From JAUHXS01 sp965213575 (lineage in GTDB: Bacteria; Bacteroidota; Bacteroidia; Chitinophagales; JAUHXS01): a stretch of 64,000 nt of DNA. Under the pieces are notes generated by a model, which was not told where the DNA came from, searched no databases, and was given only the letters and a program-made list of their open reading frames with translations. Both the position numbers and the translations under genes were made by a program. The stretch is from the NCBI GenBank assembly GCA_965213575.1, contig CBDBZN010000001.1, forward strand, positions 13,511-77,510, in the 5' to 3' direction. Below, in pieces: positions 17,504-26,234 of this stretch (positions are counted from its first letter, which is position 1; every line of letters begins with the position of its first letter).

Positions 17504-17628
17504 ATTAGATTTGAAATTTCAAATTGAAAGATTGCAGATTATGATGTCAAACTAAAGATAACAAAAGTTGATAGTTCAGAATTTATATTATTAACCCCAA
17601 TTCTGAATTATCAACTCTAAATTCTAAA
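17504..17628. repeat. Intergenic stem-loop and AAATTC-type repeats
   Basis: Arms 17567-17583 and 17599-17615 pair over 17 bp with one G-U around a 15-nt loop. They are flanked by TTTGAAATTTCAAATTG and by TCTAAATTCTAAATT words. The element lies downstream of the small lipoprotein gene and could act as its terminator or upstream as part of the rsmI leader. Confidence 0.5.
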
Positions 17629-17805
17629 TTAAATTTCACACTGCCAACCTGCCGTGCCTTCTATTTGATATAAGTCTTCTTCACAAAAAGTTTCCGGGTC
17701 GCCGTTATTTACATTTGGATTAGAACAGTCGGCGCATTCTCTACAAGAGAGAATTGAAATAAAACCTAAAAAAAATAAAACTTGAATAGCTTTAATTTTC
17801 TTCAT
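17629..17805 (-). CDS. Small cysteine-rich lipoprotein
   Basis: This short protein of 58 residues (from MKKIKAIQV) has a signal peptide with lipobox ILSC, then a small mature part with four more cysteines (REC, ADC, ETFCEED, GWQCEI). It overlaps the 3' end of purS by 14 nt. An upstream ATG at 17820 would add five residues to the n-region but is less like a signal peptide. Small lipoproteins of this look are scattered in Bacteroidota; the function is unknown. Confidence 0.65.
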   Translation of the reverse strand: MKKIKAIQVLFFLGFISILSCRECADCSNPNVNNGDPETFCEEDLYQIEGTAGWQCEI

Positions 17806-18046
17806 AAAGGTCAAATTCATAATATTCCATTACCGGGTTAGACAATAATTTTTTACATGCTTCATCCACCTTTTTCTCTGCTGTACTTTTATCGTTAGTT
17901 TCTAATGTCAACGTGATATGTTTTCCAATACGCACATCAGACACTTCTTTAAAATCTATTTTTTGAATACTGGAAGCAACAGCTTTTCCTTGAGGGTCTA
18001 ATAATTCTTTCAAAGGCATCACATTAATTTCTGCTCTGTACTTCAT
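17792..18046 (-). CDS. purS: Phosphoribosylformylglycinamidine synthase subunit PurS
   Basis: This 84-residue protein is the small subunit that joins PurL and PurQ to make FGAM in purine synthesis. The start KYRAEINVMPLKELLDPQG, the VRIGKHITLTLE strand and the ending VMEYYEFDLYEEN are typical. It overlaps pssA upstream by 23 nt and the lipoprotein downstream. purL and purQ are not in the window; purC is at 52 kb. Confidence 0.93.
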   Translation of the reverse strand: MKYRAEINVMPLKELLDPQGKAVASSIQKIDFKEVSDVRIGKHITLTLETNDKSTAEKKVDEACKKLLSNPVMEYYEFDLYEEN

Positions 18047-18755
18047 TTTTATTTATATTGTTAATTAAGGATAAAAATACATATAATAGAATTATAAATG
18101 GAATTGCGACATATTTAAAAGTTATAATCAAAGCTAGCGAAAGGATCAACATGATATATCTGATCTTGTTTGCAGGCCAATTAAAAGATTTAAATTTCAA
18201 GCTAAACATTTTAATATTGCTGATGCTTAAAAAAGACAGCGTAAAAACTACGGTATATAACACATATTGATTAGTAAAAAGACTTCTCATATAAGATCCT
18301 TCTCCTAAAAGTATAATTGGAATAGCAGCAATAAATATCGCTGTAGAAGGAGTGGGAAGGCCAATAAATGATGCTTCTTTATCAGGTTCTTTAATATTAA
18401 ACCGGCCTAATCGTATAGCCGCAGTGATTGGGATCAAAAAAGCAGAAAGAGCATATAAATAAGTGTAGCTGCCAAAGTTAGCTTCATTATTATATAGAAG
18501 GTGATACATCACAAAACCGGGAACTACACCAAACATAACCATATCGGAAAGCGAATCCAATTGTTTTCCCAACTCCGATGAAACGCCCAAAAGGCGGGCT
18601 ACAAATCCATCCAAAAAGTCTATGACAGCAGCTATTAAAATAAGCATTGACGCCAAATACAGCTTATCTTCAAATATATAAATTATAGCTAAGCAAGCTA
18701 AAAAAGTATTACTTAACGTAAAAGCATTAGGGATTGAGCTTCTTATCCGTCCCAT
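18024..18755 (-). CDS. pssA: CDP-diacylglycerol-serine O-phosphatidyltransferase
   Basis: This 243-residue membrane enzyme makes phosphatidylserine, the precursor of phosphatidylethanolamine. The CDP-alcohol phosphotransferase motif is seen as DFLDGFVARLLG followed by GKQLDSLSD, with the full set of aspartates. About seven or eight hydrophobic segments are present. It starts one base within the pepP stop codon and overlaps purS by 23 nt, so pepP-pssA-purS form one tight transcript. Confidence 0.93.
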   Translation of the reverse strand: MGRIRSSIPNAFTLSNTFLACLAIIYIFEDKLYLASMLILIAAVIDFLDGFVARLLGVSSELGKQLDSLSDMVMFGVVPGFVMYHLLYNNEANFGSYTYLYALSAFLIPITAAIRLGRFNIKEPDKEASFIGLPTPSTAIFIAAIPIILLGEGSYMRSLFTNQYVLYTVVFTLSFLSISNIKMFSLKFKSFNWPANKIRYIMLILSLALIITFKYVAIPFIILLYVFLSLINNINKNEVQSRN

Positions 18756-20044
18756 CAGCTGTTCATAATATCTTCAATTTCTTCTACCTCAATAGGAATA
18801 GATTTCATTAAATCTTTTTGTCCGTTTTTAGTAATTAATATATCGTTTTCAATTCTAATGCCTAAGTTCTCTTCTCTAATATAAATTCCCGGTTCACACG
18901 TAAATACATTTCCAACTCTCATAGGTTGAAATTTATCCCCGACATCATGCACATCCAAACCAAGGTGATGAGAGGTACCATGCATAAAATATTTTTTATA
19001 AGCAGGATTCTTTGGATCTTGATTTTTAACATCGGCTTTATCCAAGAGTTTTAAGCTGATCAATTGATCTGTCATGATCTTGCCCACTTCTTTATGGTAT
19101 TCATCTACCTTAGTACCCGGGGTTAAAAGTTTAGAAGCTTCTTTAAATACTTTTAAAACAGCATTATATACATCTTTTTGGCGTTGAGTAAAACGGCCAT
19201 TTACAGGAATGGCTCTCGATAAGTCTGAACAATAATTTGCATATTCTGAGCCGAAATCAAATAAAATTACATCCCCATCTTTGCATGTATCGTTATTTGT
19301 TATATAATGGAGTACACACGCATTAAATCCTGAAGCGATGATAGGGTCATAAGCATGACCTGTAGCGCCATTACTTAAAAATTCATGAGTAATCTCTGCC
19401 TCAATTTCGTATTCTTTAACACCCATTTTAACAAATTCCAGCACTCTTCTAAAAGCCAATCCGGTAATGTCACAAGCTTTTTGAATCAGCTGCACTTCAA
19501 TATCTGATTTAACCGAACGGATATCGTGTAAGATAGGAGCTGACCGTTCAAAAGCATGCAACGGATATTGTTGTTTTATGTCATTGGCAAATCTTAAATT
19601 TTTGTAGGGCACATCAGTGTGAAAACGATCGTGTTCATTTAAATTCAAATAACAATGATCTACGTGGTTCATTAAAACAGAAAGTTTGCTTTTAAAAGCA
19701 TCTACCCAAAATACATGTTGAATTCCAGAAGCATCCTGAGCTTCTTCTTTAGTATATTTATGGCCCTCCCAAATAGCAATTTCTTCATTTGTTTCTCTCA
19801 CAAAAAGTATTTCTCGCATTGACTCATCAGGGAATCCGGGAGCTAGTATTAATATTGTTTCTTCCTGATCGATCCCCGATAAATAAAATAAGTCGGAGTT
19901 CTGCTTAAACTTAAATAATGCATCTGCATTTCTTGGCATTAAATCATTTGCATGAAATATAGCTATGGAATTTGGCTTCATATTTTTTGTAAATGAAGCC
20001 CTATTGTTGATAAATAATTTTGGATTAATTGGCGTATATTTCAT
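18755..20044 (-). CDS. pepP: Xaa-Pro aminopeptidase (M24B)
   Basis: This 429-residue dimetal peptidase removes N-terminal residues before proline. The N-terminal creatinase-like domain (to about 170) is followed by the M24 pita-bread domain. Metal ligands lie in LFDFGSEYANYCSDLSRA, HGTSHHLGLDVHD, FTCEPGIYI and IRIENDILIT. The gene is first of the pepP-pssA-purS-lipoprotein run. A TACTTTTG -7 box (minus strand, 20083-20090) lies 38 nt upstream. Confidence 0.94.
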   Translation of the reverse strand: MKYTPINPKLFINNRASFTKNMKPNSIAIFHANDLMPRNADALFKFKQNSDLFYLSGIDQEETILILAPGFPDESMREILFVRETNEEIAIWEGHKYTKEEAQDASGIQHVFWVDAFKSKLSVLMNHVDHCYLNLNEHDRFHTDVPYKNLRFANDIKQQYPLHAFERSAPILHDIRSVKSDIEVQLIQKACDITGLAFRRVLEFVKMGVKEYEIEAEITHEFLSNGATGHAYDPIIASGFNACVLHYITNNDTCKDGDVILFDFGSEYANYCSDLSRAIPVNGRFTQRQKDVYNAVLKVFKEASKLLTPGTKVDEYHKEVGKIMTDQLISLKLLDKADVKNQDPKNPAYKKYFMHGTSHHLGLDVHDVGDKFQPMRVGNVFTCEPGIYIREENLGIRIENDILITKNGQKDLMKSIPIEVEEIEDIMNS

Positions 20045-20082
20045 TAAGAGAATTACTTTATGTAAAATCTATGTAAGGTGAG

Positions 20083-20090
20083 CAAAAGTA
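20083..20090 (-). promoter_or_regulatory. Candidate -7 box for the pepP run
   Basis: The minus strand reads TACTTTTG, identical to the rpsL -7 box and a full match to TAnnTTTG. No TTG-type -33 element was found at the right distance. Confidence 0.4.
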
Positions 20091-20161
20091 ACTATTTCTA
20101 CCTACTAGTTATTTAGTAAAGCAATTCTTTTAAATATTTTTTCAAAAAAAGTTTTCATCAG

Positions 20162-20192
20162 TTGGATGTTCACTTAAATTTTCCTACTTTTG
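20162..20192 (+). promoter_or_regulatory. Promoter of the ribosomal supercluster
   Basis: TTGG at 20162-20165, a 19-nt spacer and TACTTTTG at 20185-20192 match the Bacteroidota promoter consensus. The rpsL ATG lies 24 nt after the -7 box. It is the only strong promoter seen before the r-protein genes. Confidence 0.75.
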
Positions 20193-20216
20193 CGTTCCAT
20201 TTTTTAAAAGAATGCA

Positions 20217-20597
20217 ATGCCAACAATACAACAGTTAGTACGAAAAGGAAGGAAAGTATTTGAGACTAAAAGTAAATCAAGAGCTTTGGATGCTTGTCCA
20301 CAGAGAAGGGGAGTGTGTACTAGAGTATACACTACTACGCCTAAAAAACCTAACTCTGCATTGAGGAAAGTTGCTAAAGTTAGATTAACTAACCAAACAG
20401 AAATTATTGCTTATATTCCGGGAGAAGGACACAATCTTCAAGAACACTCTATCGTATTGATCAGAGGAGGAAGGGTGAAAGACTTACCAGGTGTTAGGTA
20501 TCATATTATTAGAGGTGCATTAGATACTGCCGGTGTAGAAGGCAGATTGCAAAGTAGATCAAAATATGGTGCTAAAAGGCCAAAAGCAGCTAAGTAA
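20217..20597 (+). CDS. rpsL: 30S ribosomal protein S12
   Basis: This 126-residue decoding-centre protein starts MPTIQQLVRKGRK and has the KKPNSALRKVAKVRL and PGEGHNLQEHS loops. The lysines at which streptomycin-resistance changes usually arise are the wild-type residues. It is first gene of the str unit, 6 nt before rpsG. Confidence 0.98.
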   Translation: MPTIQQLVRKGRKVFETKSKSRALDACPQRRGVCTRVYTTTPKKPNSALRKVAKVRLTNQTEIIAYIPGEGHNLQEHSIVLIRGGRVKDLPGVRYHIIRGALDTAGVEGRLQSRSKYGAKRPKAAK

Positions 20598-20603
20598 AAA
20601 GAT

Positions 20604-21072
20604 ATGAGAAAAAATAGAGCTAAAAAAAATCCTCTTGATCCAGATCCAAAGTACAATGATACTATGGTGACCCGATTCGTAAATGCTTTAATGATGGGCG
20701 GTAATAAAAGTACAGCTTTCAAAGTATTTTATGATAGTCTTGACCTTGTTGAAAAGCATAGTAAAGAAAATGGTTATGAAACTTGGAAAAAAGCATTAAA
20801 TAATATCATGCCTGCCGTAGAGGTAAAAAGTAGAAGGATTGGTGGTGCTACTTTTCAAATTCCTTCAGAAGTACGCCCGGAGAGAAAGATGGCAGTTGGC
20901 ATGAAATGGATGATTGATTATTCCAGAAAAAGAGGTGGTAAATCAATGGCAGAGGAAATTATCAAATGAAATTATTGCAGCGTCAAAAGGTGAAGGTGCG
21001 GCTGTAAAGAAAAAAGAAGATACACATAAAATGGCGGAAGCAAATAAAGCGTTTTCACATTATAGAGTATAA
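20604..21072 (+). CDS. rpsG: 30S ribosomal protein S7, frame broken by one extra base
   Basis: S7 organises the head of the small subunit near the tRNA exit site. The first frame gives 121 residues, MRKNRAKKNPLDPDPK to KSMAEEIIK, then stops at 20969. The remaining C-terminus, EIIAASKGEGAAVKKKEDTH to FSHYRV, continues in the +1 frame to the stop at 21070-21072. Removing one G from the GG at 20954-20955 restores SMAEKLSNEIIAASKG and a normal 155-residue S7. An essential gene is unlikely to be truly broken, so this is most likely a sequence or assembly error. It sits between rpsL and fusA as usual. Confidence 0.93.
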
Positions 21073-21075
21073 AAC

Positions 21076-23182
21076 ATGGCAAAGGATTTAAAATATACAA
21101 GAAATATAGGTATTGCGGCTCACATTGACGCCGGAAAAACCACTACTACCGAGAGGGTGCTTTTCTATACCGGGATGTCTCATAAAATTGGAGAAGTACA
21201 TGATGGTGCTGCTACCATGGACTGGATGGAGCAAGAGCAGGAGAGAGGTATTACCATTACATCTGCTGCAACCAAAACATCTTGGAATTGGAAAGGGGTG
21301 CAATATCCCATGAATATTATAGATACTCCGGGACACGTTGATTTTACTGTGGAAGTAAATCGTTCTTTAAGGGTATTAGATGGATTGGTGTTTCTATTTT
21401 GTGCAGTAAGTGGCGTAGAGCCTCAGTCTGAAACAAACTGGAGATTAGCAGATAATTATAAAGTGCCTAGAATCGGTTTTGTAAATAAAATGGACCGGTC
21501 AGGTGCTGACTTTTTTGCTGTAGTGAAAGATGTTAAAGATAAATTAGGTTCACTTGCTATTCCACTGCAAGTTCCTATTGGTGCAGAAGAAAGTTTCAAA
21601 GGCGTAGTAGACTTAATTACCAATAAAGCCATCGTATGGAATGAAGGCGATATGGGTATGACTTATGATGAAGTAGAAATTCCTGCTGATATTGTAGATA
21701 CAGTGATGGAATGGAGAGAGAAATTATTAGAAGCAATTGCTGAGTACGATGATACGTTGATGGAAAAATTCTTTGATGATCCTAATAGCATCACAGAAGA
21801 AGAAATGATAAATGCAGTACGTGGTGCTGTGTTGGATAATAAGTTCGTTCCGATGATGTGCGGTTCTGCTTTTAAAAATAAAGGTGTTCAAGCTGTATTA
21901 GACGCAGTATGCGCTTACTTGCCTTCTCCTTTAGATATTGATGCAGTAGTAGGAACTAATCCTGATACGGAGAAAGAGGTTTCTAGAAAACCATCAGTTG
22001 ACGAACCTTTTTGTGCATTAGCATTCAAAATTGCTACTGACCCTTTCGTAGGCAGGTTGGCATTTTTTAGAGTTTATTCCGGAGCTTTAAATGCAGGTTC
22101 ATATATCTTAAATACAAGATCAGGCAACAAGGAAAGGATTTCAAGATTATACCAAATGCACTCTAATAAACAAAACGCTATCGACCGAGTGGAAGCAGGA
22201 GATATCGCTGCAGGTGTTGGTTTTAAAGATTTAAAGACCGGTGATACCTTATCCGATCAAAATAGTCCGATCGTATTGGAAAGTATGAAATTTCCTGAGC
22301 CGGTTATCAGTGTCGCAATAGAAGCTAAAACACAAGCTGACGTCGACAAATTAGGTATGTCTTTAGCTAAATTAGCGGAGGAAGACCCTACCTTTAGAGT
22401 TCAAACTGATGATGAAACAGGACAAACAGTTATCAGTGGAATGGGTGAGCTACATTTAGAAATTATTGTAGACCGGCTTAAAAGAGAATTTAAAGTAGAG
22501 TGTAATCAAGGTGCGCCACAAGTTGCCTACAAAGAAGCAATTACTACTACTATAGAGCATCAAGAAGTATTGAAAAAACAATCCGGTGGCCGTGGTAAAT
22601 TTGCTGATATTGTGTTTAAAATTGGCCCGGCTGATGATCCTGAGTCAGAAGGATTACAATTTGTTGACGAGATTAAAGGCGGTACCATTCCTAAAGAATT
22701 TGTAGGGCCGGTAGAAAAAGGGTTTAAAGAAGCTATGAATACCGGTGTATTGGCAGGCTACCCTGTTGAGCGTATGAAAGTAAGGCTTTATGACGGATCT
22801 TTCCATAACGTAGACTCTGATCAACAATCTTTTGAAATTTGTGCAAGAGCTGCTTTTAGAGCGGCTGTGCCGAAAGCAAACCCTGTTTTATTAGAGCCAA
22901 TCATGAAGGTGGAAGTAATCACACCGGAAGAATATACGGGAGATATAGTTGGTGACTTAAACAGGAGAAGAGGATTAATGGAAGGAATGGAACCTAAAGC
23001 CGGTGCTCAATTGATAAGGGCTAAAGTTCCTTTGTCTGAGATGTTTGGATATGTAAACTCAATTAAGAACACTTTCATCAGGAAGGGCAACTTCTACGAT
23101 GGAGTTTTCAAACTATGCTGAAACACCAAGTAATATTGCTACGGAAGTAATTGCAAAAGCTAAAGGAAAAGTAAACGCTTAA
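21076..23182 (+). CDS. fusA: Elongation factor G, frame broken near the 3' end by one extra base
   Basis: EF-G is the GTPase that drives translocation. The GTPase motifs AHIDAGKTTTTERVLFYTG (G1), DTPGHVDFT (G3) and NKMD (G4) are present, with domains II to V. The first frame stops at 23121 after MFGYVNSIKNTF. The true ending, TQLRTLSSGRATSTMEFSNY to KGKVNA, is in the +1 frame up to 23182. Removing one A from the AAA at 23055-23057 gives a normal 701-residue protein. The break is probably a sequence error. rpsJ starts 4 nt later. Confidence 0.94.
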
Positions 23183-23186
23183 GGAG

Positions 23187-23492
23187 ATGGCTCAAAAAAT
23201 TAGAATTAAACTAAAATCTTACGATCATAATTTAGTAGATAAGTCTGCAGAAAAGATCGTTAAAACTGCAAGAAATTCAGGTGCGGTAGTGAGTGGCCCA
23301 ATTCCACTTCCTACTCAAAAGAAAATATTTACTGTATTAAGGTCTCCCCATGTAAATAAAAGGTCTAGAGAGCAATTTCAATTAGCTACATACAAGCGCT
23401 TAATGGATATTTATAGTTCTACATCAAAAACTATAGACGCTCTATCTAAATTAGAATTACCTAGTGGTGTAGATATAGAGATTAAAGCATAA
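23187..23492 (+). CDS. rpsJ: 30S ribosomal protein S10
   Basis: This 101-residue protein starts AQKIRIKLKSYDHNLVDKSA and carries GPIPLPTQKKIFTVLRSPHV, both typical of S10 (NusE), which also acts in transcription antitermination. It opens the S10 unit. No tuf gene lies between fusA and rpsJ, as usual in Bacteroidota. Confidence 0.97.
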   Translation: MAQKIRIKLKSYDHNLVDKSAEKIVKTARNSGAVVSGPIPLPTQKKIFTVLRSPHVNKRSREQFQLATYKRLMDIYSSTSKTIDALSKLELPSGVDIEIKA

Positions 23493-23495
23493 GTT

Positions 23496-24113
23496 ATGAA
23501 AGGTATAATAGGAAAGAAAATAGGTATGACCAGTATCTTCGATAATCAAGGTAGGCAAACTACATGTACTATTATTGAAGCAGGGCCATGTACGGTAACA
23601 CAGGTAAAAACAGAGGACACTGATAAGTATAATGCTTATCAAGTAGGGTTTGACGATAAAAAAGAGAAAAATACACCTAATGCCCTTAAAAAGCATTTTG
23701 AAATAGCTAAAACCGGCCCTAAAAGAAAGGTGGTTGAATTTAGAGACTTTGAAATACAAAAAGCTTTAGGTGATACTATTACAGTAGATATTTTTAAAGA
23801 AAATGATCTCGTAGAAGTAGTAGGTACATCTAAAGGTAAAGGCTTTCAGGGAGTAGTTAAGCGACATGGTTTTTCAGGAGTTGGAGGTCAAACCCATGGG
23901 CAGCATAATAGAGGAAGAGCGCCCGGTTCCATTGGCGCAGCATCATATCCTGCTAGAGTCTTCAAAGGATTAAAAATGGCAGGGAGAACCGGTGGAGATA
24001 GGGTTACCGTTAAAAATTTGAGAGTTTTTAAGGTATTGCCTAAAAAGAATTTAATTTTAGTAACCGGTGCTGTACCTGGTGCTAAAGGATCATATGTGAT
24101 CGTTAAAAATTAA
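23496..24113 (+). CDS. rplC: 50S ribosomal protein L3
   Basis: This 205-residue protein is an early assembly protein reaching the peptidyl-transferase centre. It starts MKGIIGKKIGMTSIFDNQG; the central loop is SGVGGQTHGQHNRGRAPGS, where the glutamine of the GGQ is the expected PrmB-type methylation site. Its start is 3 nt after rpsJ. Confidence 0.97.
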   Translation: MKGIIGKKIGMTSIFDNQGRQTTCTIIEAGPCTVTQVKTEDTDKYNAYQVGFDDKKEKNTPNALKKHFEIAKTGPKRKVVEFRDFEIQKALGDTITVDIFKENDLVEVVGTSKGKGFQGVVKRHGFSGVGGQTHGQHNRGRAPGSIGAASYPARVFKGLKMAGRTGGDRVTVKNLRVFKVLPKKNLILVTGAVPGAKGSYVIVKN

Positions 24114-24120
24114 TATTATC

Positions 24121-24786
24121 ATGAAGGTTGATATTCTTAATATAGAAGGAAAAAAGACAGGTAAGCAAGCTACTTTGCCAGATTCATTGTTTGGAGTAGA
24201 GCCTAATGACCATGCTATTTATTTAGCGGTTAAACAATATCTTACTAATCAGAGACAAGGAACGCACTCAGCTAAAGAAAAATCTCAATTATCAGGTTCT
24301 ACCAGAAAATTGCATAAACAAAAAGGCACCGGTGGTTCTAGAAAAGGTAGCATCAAAAATCCTTTGTTTAAAGGTGGTGCAAGAATATTTGGCCCGAGGC
24401 CTAAGGTTTATGGGATTAAAATAAATAAAAAAGTGAAAACATTAGCACGTAATTCTGCTCTTAGTTATAAAGCTAAAAATGAAACATTAGTTGTATTAGA
24501 CGATGTTAAGTTAAATGCTCCTAAAACTAAAGATTACATAGGCATGTTAGAAGGCTTAAAAATGGGTGGCAAAAGAACATTGCTTGTAACTGCTGAAGCA
24601 GATAAGAATATTTTATTATCAAGTAGAAATGTACCTAAAACTCATATTGCTACAGCAAATAATCTTAATACATATGATATTGTAAATGCACAATATCTTA
24701 TTATGACTGAAGGTGCAATCAAAGCTTTTGAGGATGCAGATAAAGCTAATAAGAAAGAGGAAACTAAAAAAGTAACTAAGAAATAA
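24121..24786 (+). CDS. rplD: 50S ribosomal protein L4
   Basis: This 221-residue protein lines the peptide exit tunnel. The extended loop is recognisable as QKGTGGSRKGSIKNPLFKGG. A lysine- and glutamate-rich tail (NKKEETKKVTKK) extends past the usual end. In some bacteria L4 controls its own operon; no such leader was identified here. Confidence 0.96.
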   Translation: MKVDILNIEGKKTGKQATLPDSLFGVEPNDHAIYLAVKQYLTNQRQGTHSAKEKSQLSGSTRKLHKQKGTGGSRKGSIKNPLFKGGARIFGPRPKVYGIKINKKVKTLARNSALSYKAKNETLVVLDDVKLNAPKTKDYIGMLEGLKMGGKRTLLVTAEADKNILLSSRNVPKTHIATANNLNTYDIVNAQYLIMTEGAIKAFEDADKANKKEETKKVTKK

Positions 24787-24791
24787 TAGAA

Positions 24792-25085
24792 ATGACACAA
24801 GTTCTTCTAAAACCATTGATTACTGAAAAACTTACCAATATTGGTGAGCAATATAACAGATACGGATTTGTAGTAAACAAAACTTCAAATAAACTTGAAA
24901 TTAAAAAAGCTATTGAAGACATGTATGGCGTATCAGTTAAAGAAGTTAAAACTATAGTTATGCCCGGAAAAGCTAAGCAAAGACATACTAAAGCCGGTGT
25001 GTCTAAAGGCGTAACCGGATCTTACAAAAAGGCTATTGTAAGTTTAGCAGATGGAGACACCATAGATTTTTATAGCAATATATAA
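24792..25085 (+). CDS. rplW: 50S ribosomal protein L23
   Basis: This 97-residue protein sits at the tunnel exit and docks trigger factor and SRP. It starts TQVLLKPLITEKLTNIGEQ and has EVKTIVMPGKAKQRH, both typical. Length is normal. It lies 5 nt after rplD. Confidence 0.96.
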   Translation: MTQVLLKPLITEKLTNIGEQYNRYGFVVNKTSNKLEIKKAIEDMYGVSVKEVKTIVMPGKAKQRHTKAGVSKGVTGSYKKAIVSLADGDTIDFYSNI

Positions 25086-25095
25086 TTAGAGACGC

Positions 25096-25923
25096 ATGGC
25101 ATTAAAAAAATATAGCCCCGTAACGCCGGGATTGAGATTCAGAGTCGCAAATGTACACGATCAAGTAACTACGAGCACTCCGGAAAAAAGTTTAGTGGTT
25201 AAAAAGAACAAAAGTGGTGGTAGAAACCATGATGGTAAAATGACTATGCGATATCTAGGTGGTGGCCATAAACAAAAATATAGGATCATTGATTTTAAAA
25301 GAGACAAAGACAATATTCCGGCTACTATAAAGACTATCGAATATGATCCTAATAGAACTGCTTATATTGCTCTATTAAATTATAAGGATGGAGAAAAAAG
25401 ATATATTATCGCTCCTAAGGGTTTAAAAGTTGGTGACGTAATTACTTCGGGTGAAGGTGTTGCTCCTGAGATAGGGAACACACTTTTCTTTAAAGATATG
25501 CCTCTAGGTACTACGATACATAATATTGAAATGAGTCCCGGTAAAGGAGCAGCAATTGTCAGAAGTGCAGGTACTTCGGCACAATTATCTGCTAAAGAAG
25601 GAAAATATGCGGTTGTTAAACTACCTTCAGGCGAATCAAGAATGATTTTATTAACTTGCAGAGCCACTGTGGGTGTGGTATCTAATGGAGATCATAATCT
25701 TCAAAGCCTTGGAAAAGCAGGAAGAACAAGATGGAAAGGTAGAAGGCCTAGAGTTAGAGGTGTTGCGATGAACCCTGTCGATCATCCAATGGGTGGTGGT
25801 GAAGGTAAGTCTTCAGGTGGACATCCGAGGTCTAGAAATGGATTGATTTCCAAAGGAAAGAAAACTAGAGATCCTAATAATCCATCTACTAGATTAATTA
25901 TTGGTAAAAAGAAAAAGAAATAA
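25096..25923 (+). CDS. rplB: 50S ribosomal protein L2
   Basis: This 275-residue primary binder of 23S rRNA is needed for subunit association and peptidyl transfer. The conserved loop NPVDHPMGGGEGKSSGGHP carries the essential histidine; the M after DHP replaces the H of E. coli, as is common in this phylum. The KSGGRNHDGKMTMRYLGGGH region is also typical. Confidence 0.98.
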   Translation: MALKKYSPVTPGLRFRVANVHDQVTTSTPEKSLVVKKNKSGGRNHDGKMTMRYLGGGHKQKYRIIDFKRDKDNIPATIKTIEYDPNRTAYIALLNYKDGEKRYIIAPKGLKVGDVITSGEGVAPEIGNTLFFKDMPLGTTIHNIEMSPGKGAAIVRSAGTSAQLSAKEGKYAVVKLPSGESRMILLTCRATVGVVSNGDHNLQSLGKAGRTRWKGRRPRVRGVAMNPVDHPMGGGEGKSSGGHPRSRNGLISKGKKTRDPNNPSTRLIIGKKKKK

Positions 25924-25941
25924 TAAGGGTAAAACTATTTT

Positions 25942-26211
25942 ATGGCTAGATCGATAAAAAAAGGTCCATACGTTGACCATAACTTAATGGGAAAAGTTGA
26001 AAAGATGAATGCTGATAGCAACAGGTCAGTAATAAAAACTTGGTCTAGGAGATCAATGATTATTCCTGATTTCGTCGGGCATACATTTGCCGTGCATAAT
26101 GGCAATAAATTCATCCCTGTTTTTGTGTCAGAGAATATGGTGGGGCATAAATTAGGTGAATTTTCTCCAACGAGAAATTTTAAAGGCCATTCATCTAAAA
26201 AAATAAAATAG
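25942..26211 (+). CDS. rpsS: 30S ribosomal protein S19
   Basis: This 89-residue head protein starts ARSIKKGPYVDHNLMGKVE and has KTWSRRSMIIPDFVGHTFAV, the S19 signature. It forms a complex with S13, which is encoded at 35 kb in the same cluster. Confidence 0.97.
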   Translation: MARSIKKGPYVDHNLMGKVEKMNADSNRSVIKTWSRRSMIIPDFVGHTFAVHNGNKFIPVFVSENMVGHKLGEFSPTRNFKGHSSKKIK

Positions 26212-26234
26212 ATTTATTTATAATATAAGAGATC

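Noticed and set aside
20604..23182. Programmed ribosomal frameshifting in rpsG and fusA
   Set aside because: The three break sites (with rpsH) share no slippery motif, and each is corrected by removing one base of a short run, as expected from sequence error.
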